A DNA stretch of 41,166 nt. Source: Oscillospiraceae bacterium. Lineage in GTDB: Bacteria; Bacillota; Clostridia; Oscillospirales; Oscillospiraceae. Below, piece after piece: positions 34,815-41,166 of the stretch. The stretch spans positions 1 through 41,166 of the forward strand of contig JAISJH010000114.1 of assembly GCA_031261635.1 (NCBI GenBank), in the 5' to 3' direction. The notes beneath the pieces are model-generated. The model had not been told where the DNA came from. It worked only from the letters and a program-made list of their open reading frames with translations, and searched no databases. How positions within the stretch are numbered: position 1 is the stretch's first letter; each line of letters begins with the position of its first letter. The position numbers and the translations under genes are program-made.

Positions 34815-35405
34815 TTATCTAATAATATTGACCGTCCCCGGTTTGCGCTCGAGGGCGTTTGATGTTGCCGCTATATACCCTATTGACGCTGACGCGCAAA
34901 TTACGTGGTCGCGCGGTATGTCCAAAGTTTCGAGGTATTCGCGAACAGGCGCGTCATTTTCAAGCCAGTGTAACTGATTGATGTAGCAACTGCCGAGCCC
35001 GAGCGATTCAGCCGCAAGAAATACGTTTTCAAGCCCGAGCGCACAGTCAGCTATGGCGTTCGCGTAGCCGCCTACGTTCGAGGCTATAATAAAAGTCGGC
35101 GCGTGATAGTAGAAATTGTAGCTCTCGTTCGCGGCGGCGTTTTTCGCGAATTTCTTACCGGGGTAGTCGTCGTCGGGTTCGTAGCGTTCAAGGAAGCCGG
35201 AGCGAACCAGTTCGTTCAGCTTTTGCAGAACCTCCGGGTTTTGGATTGCCGTAAACTTCCAGCTCTGGCTATTGCTGCCGCTCGGCGCCCAGATTGCGGC
35301 TTCAAGCAAGGTGTCAAGCTGTTCCGGCGTGATTTGTTTATTTGAAAATTTGCGCGTGCTTCTGCGGTTTCGTATTGTGCGCAGAATTTCATTGTCTAAA
35401 GCCAT
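34815..35405 (-). CDS. Nitroreductase family protein
   Basis: ILRTIRNRRSTRKFSNKQIT, EAAIWAPSGSNSQSWKF, SLGLGSCYI. Confidence 0.94.
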   Translation of the reverse strand: MALDNEILRTIRNRRSTRKFSNKQITPEQLDTLLEAAIWAPSGSNSQSWKFTAIQNPEVLQKLNELVRSGFLERYEPDDDYPGKKFAKNAAANESYNFYYHAPTFIIASNVGGYANAIADCALGLENVFLAAESLGLGSCYINQLHWLENDAPVREYLETLDIPRDHVICASASIGYIAATSNALERKPGTVNIIR

Positions 35406-35425
35406 ATTTAATTCCCCCTAAAATA

Positions 35426-37150
35426 CTATTCGCTTAAAAGCCGCGCGAGGATAACATAGGCGCAGTTTGACCAGCTACAGCCGAAGTACAGGCCGGAGCC
35501 GTCCTTAGCGTCGATAAAAAACGGAAATTTACCGTCGGCGGCAAGCGCCTTGCAGTAACGTTCGGCAAAAAGCCTCGCGGTATCGCGGCGCTCGGTTTCC
35601 CACAGACCCGTGCAAATGAACGTCATAACCGGCGGGATTACGCAGCCCTTACCAAAGCCCTCCGAAGTGAAATACTCGCTGTCAAGCGCCTCGGAAGCAA
35701 GCCCCCAGGGGCTTAGGAAGCTTTCAGTCAAATCGTCCGCGAGCTTATTGATTATGTTCGCCGGAAGCCGCTTGCCGAGAATTGCCGGGATATAATGCTC
35801 AACCGATTTTGAAAAGATTTTTTCGCGGGTTCCCGGAACTAACCCGACAAAATGCTCGCCGTCCCAAAGCTCGTCAGTCAGCCGCTTCAACAAGTCGGTT
35901 GATTTTTTGTACCAAGCTGAAATTTCGCTCTCCGGCTTGCCTAAAATTTTCGCCAAGTCCCCGGTAGCTTCAAATAAAATGACGAGATACGCCGCCAAAT
36001 CGGGCGTAGTAATTTGAATATGCTCACGGAAAAGCGTGCTGTCGTCAAGCCCGGTTTCGTCGCTGTGAACTACGCTCGGGAGGCCGTCGCCGTCCTCGTC
36101 GCGGTAATTCATAAACCAGTCGCCCCATTTGCCCATACCGCTATATAAAAGCTCGATTTTTTCCCGCGAAGTTTCCGCTATTAAATCGTGGTTTTTCATA
36201 ATTTCCTTGACCGCCCAGCCGTGTACGGGAGGCTTCAGCATTTGCGACTCGAAAGAAATATCGTCGTAAATATCCGCAAGCTGCCCGAGCGGCCCCTGCC
36301 GGTCAATAGGTCCGAGCATTAAATCGACCGCCAGGTCAATATGCTCCTGCAACGCCACGGCGTTCTGGCACATTTGCCACTGCGACGCCATTACGCCCGC
36401 GAACATCTGTATCATCGGGTATTTCGCGGTTCCCGAGGGAGCCGTAAGAAACGTCCACAGGCGATAAACCGCCTCGTCAAGATTGTCCCCGAACGGCGCG
36501 GAAAACGTCGGCAGAGCCTCAATAAAGCCGTCCCAGGCGAGCTGCATAGCGGCTTTTGCCTCTGCGTAGTCCGGGTAACTGTCGCGCACCGCTCCGCCGT
36601 AGGTAAACTCCTCCAGCACGAGCGTAAACGTGCCGTCCGGCGCGGGTGTGGTAGCTCCAAAAATTTTGTCGCTTGAAAGTTTTTCCCACACCCAGGGCGT
36701 TTTGCCGTCGTTGAAGTTGAAACCGGAACCGTTCAGCCCCTTGAATATAAACGCGCTAGTCATACGGAAAAAGGCTTCCCAGGCGCCGTCTTTGCGCGGG
36801 TGAACGCTCTCGTGCTGTACCATAGTTTTTTCAAAACGCAAACCCATTCCCGCGTCGCCCTCCGCGAGAAGTTTCGTCAAATCGGCAAAAGTAAAGCGCA
36901 CGTTACCGCGCTCCGTGACAAGCGTGAGTTCCGCCGGACGCGCGTCGATTGTATAGGCGACTTTTTCACCGTTGAAAGTCGGGAAAATATCAATCAAACG
37001 GTTTTTATCCGGCGCGAGCGCCGCCATTCCGCGACAGGTACCGAGGAAAAACGCCGTTTCCGGGAAATTGCGCGAAAATAGCCCGAACCACGCGCCGCTA
37101 TGCTTGAACATCGAGCCGTCAATACTGACGGGCTTATTGTGAGTAGCCAT
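35426..37150 (-). CDS. Six-hairpin glycosidase (trehalase / MGH1-like glycoside hydrolase)
   Basis: YRDEDGDGLPSVVHSDETGLDDSTLF, WDGEHFVGL, WGLASEALDSEYF; alpha/alpha toroid-like pattern. Confidence 0.8.
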   Translation of the reverse strand: MATHNKPVSIDGSMFKHSGAWFGLFSRNFPETAFFLGTCRGMAALAPDKNRLIDIFPTFNGEKVAYTIDARPAELTLVTERGNVRFTFADLTKLLAEGDAGMGLRFEKTMVQHESVHPRKDGAWEAFFRMTSAFIFKGLNGSGFNFNDGKTPWVWEKLSSDKIFGATTPAPDGTFTLVLEEFTYGGAVRDSYPDYAEAKAAMQLAWDGFIEALPTFSAPFGDNLDEAVYRLWTFLTAPSGTAKYPMIQMFAGVMASQWQMCQNAVALQEHIDLAVDLMLGPIDRQGPLGQLADIYDDISFESQMLKPPVHGWAVKEIMKNHDLIAETSREKIELLYSGMGKWGDWFMNYRDEDGDGLPSVVHSDETGLDDSTLFREHIQITTPDLAAYLVILFEATGDLAKILGKPESEISAWYKKSTDLLKRLTDELWDGEHFVGLVPGTREKIFSKSVEHYIPAILGKRLPANIINKLADDLTESFLSPWGLASEALDSEYFTSEGFGKGCVIPPVMTFICTGLWETERRDTARLFAERYCKALAADGKFPFFIDAKDGSGLYFGCSWSNCAYVILARLLSE

Positions 37151-37181
37151 ACTGTAGTGCCTCCTTGTTGATTATGTACGA

Positions 37182-37210
37182 ATTATAACAGATAAATGAG
37201 GCTGTGTCAA
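37182..37210 (-). promoter_or_regulatory. Consensus sigma-A promoter of the glycosidase gene
   Basis: TTGACA-N17-TATAAT on minus strand. Confidence 0.8.
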
Positions 37211-37227
37211 GGAGTAGCGGTTCGTAG

Positions 37228-37248
37228 GGGCGGGTTTCAAACCCGCCC
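37228..37248. repeat. Hairpin GGGCGGGTTTCAAACCCGCCC
   Basis: Perfect palindrome; same word as 984, 17832, 24718. Confidence 0.85.
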
Positions 37249-37367
37249 ACCGGATTACTGCGCGAATTTGTCCTCCCCACGGTCGCTTGAATAGTTTTCC
37301 GCATACATTCTCCGCGCTTCTCCCGCATATAGTATTACAAAACGTTAAACAAGTGGGAGTGATTATT

Positions 37368-37631
37368 TTGACTGACAACATTGACGAGCGCGCGGTACAA
37401 ATCGCGCAGTACATTATAGAAACCGGCGCGACGGTTCGCGCGGCCGGTACGCGGTTTGGTATTAGCAAGAGTACCGTACATAAAGACATCAGCGAGCGGC
37501 TTGCCCGCGCCTCGCCGCTACTGCGCTCGCGGGTGCGGGACGTTCTCGACCTCAACAAGGCGGAGCGGCACATTCGCGGCGGCGAAGCTACGCGCATAAA
37601 ATACCAAAGCGGTAAAACGATTGGCAATTGA
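37368..37631 (+). CDS. spoIIID: Sporulation transcriptional regulator SpoIIID
   Basis: YIIETGATVRAAGTRFGISKSTVHKDISERL HTH and small size; TTG start with GGGAGTG RBS. Confidence 0.92.
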   Translation: MTDNIDERAVQIAQYIIETGATVRAAGTRFGISKSTVHKDISERLARASPLLRSRVRDVLDLNKAERHIRGGEATRIKYQSGKTIGN

Positions 37632-37671
37632 TAAGGGATAAAGGATAATTACGGGGTGTGAAGCCCCGTAA

Positions 37672-38232
37672 TTATTCACTAAACGGCGCTGACGAGTACG
37701 TTTTCCCTAATTTATTGAGCAACGCAAGCGTAAACCGCTCCGCGCTGCCTATCGCGCCGATATCGCGGGACAGCGAGAATATATAACGCTCGCTCTCAAA
37801 CGCCGCCATCAGCGACTTATTCATTACCCCGACGCTGAACGGCAGCGAAACCGCGAGTTTATCAACATTCGTATTCGTGGACAGCCTAACGCCAGAGATT
37901 TCGATAGTCACACGCTTTATTATATCACCGTCCCTGAAAGAACAGTTAACGAGTTTTGCGTTGGGACGTTTTTCCATCGAAAAATCTACAACATTCGTGA
38001 TATATCTTAGATATTCCTCGCCCGGACGTATCGTGTACGTTTTTTCAAAGTTTTTCTTGGCTTCCTCCCAATACGCCATTGCTTTAGCCGCAACGTCTAT
38101 ATTCTCGAGGTCGAGTTTCAGCAATTCGTTATAGGCATATTCGTTGTAGTCGATAACGTCGCGGTATTTACCGGGCATATTGTGCATTGAAAAGCGCAAA
38201 GCATTATCAATAAATTCGATTTTTTGTGTCAT
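37672..38232 (-). CDS. Hypothetical protein (~186 aa), translationally coupled to the MFS gene
   Basis: MTQKIEFIDNALRFSMHNMPGKYRDVIDY...; ATGA overlap with MFS stop; ORF-track start 38490 overlaps the MFS gene and is unlikely. Confidence 0.75.
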   Translation of the reverse strand: MTQKIEFIDNALRFSMHNMPGKYRDVIDYNEYAYNELLKLDLENIDVAAKAMAYWEEAKKNFEKTYTIRPGEEYLRYITNVVDFSMEKRPNAKLVNCSFRDGDIIKRVTIEISGVRLSTNTNVDKLAVSLPFSVGVMNKSLMAAFESERYIFSLSRDIGAIGSAERFTLALLNKLGKTYSSAPFSE

Positions 38233-39443
38233 AATTTTTTCTCCTTTAGACTTCGTACGGGCAGGAATATTGCTAAAACCGCGAAAATTAACATCAGCGA
38301 ACCTTCTAGGGCAAAGAACACCGTGTTGTTTCCCTTGCTTAGAGGCATAAAAATATATGTCGGGACAATTACGCAACCTCCGAGCTGTAGCGTTGCGATA
38401 AAGCCTCCGGCGGTTCCGGCGTATTTCTGTCCTATTTCCTTGAACGACAGCGGCAGTTGAAGCAGTACCGGCGACAGTCCCAGACTGCACGCGCCGCCGA
38501 TAAATAGCCCTAAATACATCAGCGGTCCGATTTCAAGCAGCCAGGCGAAGCCTATGCATAACGCGCCCAAAATCCCAAAAAACACCAGGGTCAAACGCGG
38601 TTTCGTAACCCGGCTCATTACTTTTGGCGCAACGAGGTTGAACGCTCCCGAGCCGATAATCCCAAAGAAGGTCGCAAGCCCGGCGGTTCCCGCCGATATC
38701 CCCCGCGCTTTCAAAGCTTCCGGCAAAAACAGCCCGAAGGCGTTTCCGGCAACGCTAATGCACATCATAGCCGCCGCCAAAACCCATATAGCCTTGCAGC
38801 GAACGACAATCTTAAGCGCATCGCGCATCTTAGGCGTATCGTCCTTATTGTCAATTATCAATTGTCCATTGTCCATTGGCGTCACCGCCCATAGAATCCA
38901 CACCGCGACGGCGAATACCGCGGAGGTTATGAACGCCAGCGTGTAGTTGCTCCCGAACATCGCGCCGAGCATAGTTCCCGAAGCCGCTGAAACGCTGTTG
39001 ACCGCGCTGAATATGCCGATTGCGAGCGCCGCCTGCGCCCCCGCGAACCACGTCCCCGCAAGCTTCATAATGTTAGCGTTGAAAAAGGTCGTGATTATTC
39101 CGAGCGACACCATACAGACGAACATAACGCCGTAGCTGCCTGTGAAAATCCTCCCGAGCGACCCTGCAGTCATAATCGCGAAGCTCACCATTAGCACCTT
39201 TTTAACGCCGAATTTATCGACAAACAGCCCCGATACAAGGCTAAGTAAGGCTCCCGCAATCAGCGGCGCGGTCATAAGCGTGCTGAAACGTTTGCCAAGC
39301 TCCGTAGCGGCGTCCCCGCCGAGGTCGCTGTTGTCCGAGAGCCAGGTCATTCCGAGCTGTGACATAAGAAACTGGGAGTATTGAGCCGCAAGTATCCCGA
39401 GGCACATAAGTATAAGGATATACCACTTCTTGTTCTTGTTCAT
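38229..39443 (-). CDS. MFS transporter (OFA/oxalate-formate antiporter-like)
   Basis: 12 hydrophobic segments, SGLFVDKFGVKKVLMVSFAIM motif, second-half signature; contains repeat-derived loop PMDNGQLIIDNKDD. Confidence 0.9.
   Translation of the reverse strand: MNKNKKWYILILMCLGILAAQYSQFLMSQLGMTWLSDNSDLGGDAATELGKRFSTLMTAPLIAGALLSLVSGLFVDKFGVKKVLMVSFAIMTAGSLGRIFTGSYGVMFVCMVSLGIITTFFNANIMKLAGTWFAGAQAALAIGIFSAVNSVSAASGTMLGAMFGSNYTLAFITSAVFAVAVWILWAVTPMDNGQLIIDNKDDTPKMRDALKIVVRCKAIWVLAAAMMCISVAGNAFGLFLPEALKARGISAGTAGLATFFGIIGSGAFNLVAPKVMSRVTKPRLTLVFFGILGALCIGFAWLLEIGPLMYLGLFIGGACSLGLSPVLLQLPLSFKEIGQKYAGTAGGFIATLQLGGCVIVPTYIFMPLSKGNNTVFFALEGSLMLIFAVLAIFLPVRSLKEKKL
38847..38879 (-). repeat. Copy of AATTATCAATTGTC repeat inside the MFS coding region
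   Basis: ATTGTCAATTATCAATTGTCCATTGTCCATTGG; same motif as 7953-7983 and 8308-8345. Confidence 0.85.
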
Positions 39444-39470
39444 TAAATCCTCCTAAACACGTATAGGAAC

Positions 39471-39499
39471 ATTATAACACAACAATCCCAAACTTGCAA
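39471..39499 (-). promoter_or_regulatory. Sigma-A promoter of MFS operon
   Basis: TTGCAA-N17-TATAAT on minus strand. Confidence 0.7.
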
Positions 39500-39530
39500 G
39501 TAGGCTTGTGGGCAAATAACAGTAGGCAAA

Positions 39531-39562
39531 TAACAGTTATCAAATATCAAATATCAGAGACG
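39531..39562 (-). repeat. Repeat B copy upstream of the MFS promoter
   Basis: Minus strand CGTCTCTGATATTTGATATTTGATAACTGTTA. Confidence 0.88.
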
Positions 39563-39577
39563 GAGGGTTGGACGCCC

Positions 39578-40672
39578 TCAGCCGCTCAAGCCCTCTACCT
39601 CCCGGAATTTTTCTGAGGATTCTTCAAATACGTCTACAAGGTTCGGGTCGAAGTGGTTGCCCTTGCCCTCCAGTATTATTTTTACCGCTTCGTCGTGCGT
39701 GAACGGCTTTTTGTAGGGGCGCTCCGATACCAAAGCGTCGAATACGTCCGCTATTGCCATTAACCTCCCGGGGAGGGGTATATCCTTGCCGCTAAGTCCG
39801 TTAGGGTAGCCCGTGCCGTCCCACTTTTCGTGGTGCATTTCCGCAAGCACTTTCGCGTATCGCAGGAAATCCTTTTCCTCCGCTAGGGACATCATATGCT
39901 CGATAATTTCCTTGCCGTGCGTGGTGTGAGTTTTCATCTCGGTAAATTCTTCCTCGTTCAGCTCGCCCGGCTTTTTAAGGATTTTGTCGCTTATGGCGAT
40001 TTTCCCGATATCGTGAAGCTGTGACGACTGGATTAGCAAGTCAACGTCCCAGTTATCCTTAATATAATCACGGTACCCGTCGCGCTCCATAAGCGCGGTG
40101 ATTAAAACCTTCAAATAGAGCTGTGTGCGGACGATATGCCCGCCCGTATCGCCGTCGCGGCGTTCCACGAGGTCTGCCATTGTCTGAAGTATTGCCGACT
40201 GGAGGTTTACCAGACTGCGCGTTTTTTCCTCAACGTTTTTCTTCAGCACCTCGTTAAAATTCTGAAAATACTCGCTCTGTTGCTGTAACTGGCGGCGCTG
40301 GCTCCCGAGCGTTATATGTACGTCCACCCGCTTATGTAAAAGCTCCGCGCGGAAAGGTTTTGAGATGTAGTCCACCGCGCCTAACAGTAAGCCCTTTAAT
40401 TCGTCGTCGGAATTACTTCTACCGGTAAGAAAGATTATCGGGATATCCCTTGTTTTTGAAGTTTTCTTAAGAAGTTTTATCGTTTCAAACCCGTCCATAT
40501 CCGGCATAATAATGTCAAGCAGAATGAGCTGCGGCATTACGTTTTCAAGTGCGCCGAACATATCCTTAGCCGACTGCACGGTAATCACGTCGTACTTCTT
40601 TTCAAGCACCGACTTCCCGAATTTCAAAGTCAGCGCGCTGTCGTCAACAAAGAGAATTGTAGCACGTTCCAT
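39578..40672 (-). CDS. Response regulator with HD-GYP domain (putative c-di-GMP phosphodiesterase)
   Basis: LFVDDSALTLKFGK, LLDIIMPDMDG; HDIGKIAISDKIL; MHHEKWDGTGYPNGLSG. Confidence 0.95.
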   Translation of the reverse strand: MERATILFVDDSALTLKFGKSVLEKKYDVITVQSAKDMFGALENVMPQLILLDIIMPDMDGFETIKLLKKTSKTRDIPIIFLTGRSNSDDELKGLLLGAVDYISKPFRAELLHKRVDVHITLGSQRRQLQQQSEYFQNFNEVLKKNVEEKTRSLVNLQSAILQTMADLVERRDGDTGGHIVRTQLYLKVLITALMERDGYRDYIKDNWDVDLLIQSSQLHDIGKIAISDKILKKPGELNEEEFTEMKTHTTHGKEIIEHMMSLAEEKDFLRYAKVLAEMHHEKWDGTGYPNGLSGKDIPLPGRLMAIADVFDALVSERPYKKPFTHDEAVKIILEGKGNHFDPNLVDVFEESSEKFREVEGLSG

Positions 40673-40729
40673 TTTTTATATATACACCTCACATTTACTG
40701 TATACGGTTTTGGCGGTTTTACACGACTG

Positions 40730-40758
40730 ATTATAACATATTTTGTAAAAAATGTCAA
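40730..40758 (-). promoter_or_regulatory. Consensus sigma-A promoter of the HD-GYP gene
   Basis: TTGACA-N17-TATAAT on minus strand. Confidence 0.8.
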
Positions 40759-40826
40759 GACTGATGTGTATTTGAGCAGACATTTTACGTTGCGGCTTGT
40801 TGGGGCGGGGTGCGCCACACGGCGCA

Positions 40827-41013
40827 CCGTCATTGCGAAGCGCCGGTAAGCCCGCGATACGTAGGACGTTACAGGCGCGAAGCAATCCAGTGCCGGGGGG
40901 ACAACATACGTCCTACGTGTCTAAGTATCGCAGGGTTCTACGTCAACCCTGGATTGCTTCGCCGCGTTTCATTAACTACGTATCGCAAGTGCGGAGGCGG
41001 CTTCGCAAAGACG
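40827..41013. repeat. MITE-like element A, copy 7 (full)
   Basis: CCGTCATTGCGAAGC.../...GGCTTCGCAAAGACGG termini with inner GCGAAGCAATCCAGTGCCG and CCTGGATTGCTTCGCC. Confidence 0.9.
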
Positions 41014-41166
41014 GGCAGGGCTTACGCCCTGCCCTGTCCCGGCGCAATGCGCCGGGACGGTGGACGGGGTTACGTCCGCGCACTGCGCGAGGTGAGAAAC
41101 CACACCGCCGCCTACGGCGGCACCCCTCCGAAGAGGGGACTTTACGGGGGGGAGGGCGGGTTTGAA
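41010..41166. repeat. GC-rich hairpin module series following copy 7 (GGGCAGGGC..GCCCTGCCC, GTCCCGGCGCAATGCGCCGGGAC, GCCGCCTACGGCGGC, start of GGGCGGGTTTGAA...)
   Basis: Same order of modules as 900-1004, with an extra segment near 41095-41150. Confidence 0.85.

Noticed and set aside
38233-38490. N-terminal extension of the 186-aa hypothetical protein
   Set aside because: It overlaps the MFS 3' end in another frame; ATG 38232 has an AAGGAG RBS and ATGA coupling.

Overview
The window looks like chromosomal DNA from a spore-forming Firmicute/Clostridia-type bacterium (spoIIID present, sigma-A promoters of the TTGACA-N17-TATAAT type). Recognisable genes: lon, a TraX-family protein, a three-component corrinoid methyltransferase (O-demethylase-like) cluster, uvrC, rsmD-coaD plus a small coiled-coil gene, a fused secDF, SDR + MATE, and a minus-strand run of dinB / AlkA-type glycosylase / FMN reductase / arylamine N-acetyltransferase. 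These are followed by a large signalling island (MCP, receiver-Hpt-receiver operon, two divergent multidomain hybrid histidine kinases, another stand-alone receiver), a DUF11 + collagen-like protein, a nitroreductase, a six-hairpin glycosidase, spoIIID, an MFS transporter with a coupled unknown protein, and a receiver-HD-GYP protein. No rRNA, tRNA, CRISPR, prophage or transposase was recognised. The most unusual property is the intergenic DNA, a mosaic of short palindromic and repeat modules: a ~160-190 bp MITE-like element in 7 full or half copies; a GATATTTGATA module that sits, in one orientation, upstream of four promoters; an AATTATCAATTGTC module that also occurs in frame inside the MFS gene; several GC-rich hairpin words; and a recurring GGTTTGGACG linker. 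Other points: an SD-sequestering hairpin before the collagen-like gene, an apparently leaderless uvrC, and a decayed gene with two orphan promoters at the left edge. All calls come from reading the sequence and the ORF track; no database search was run.
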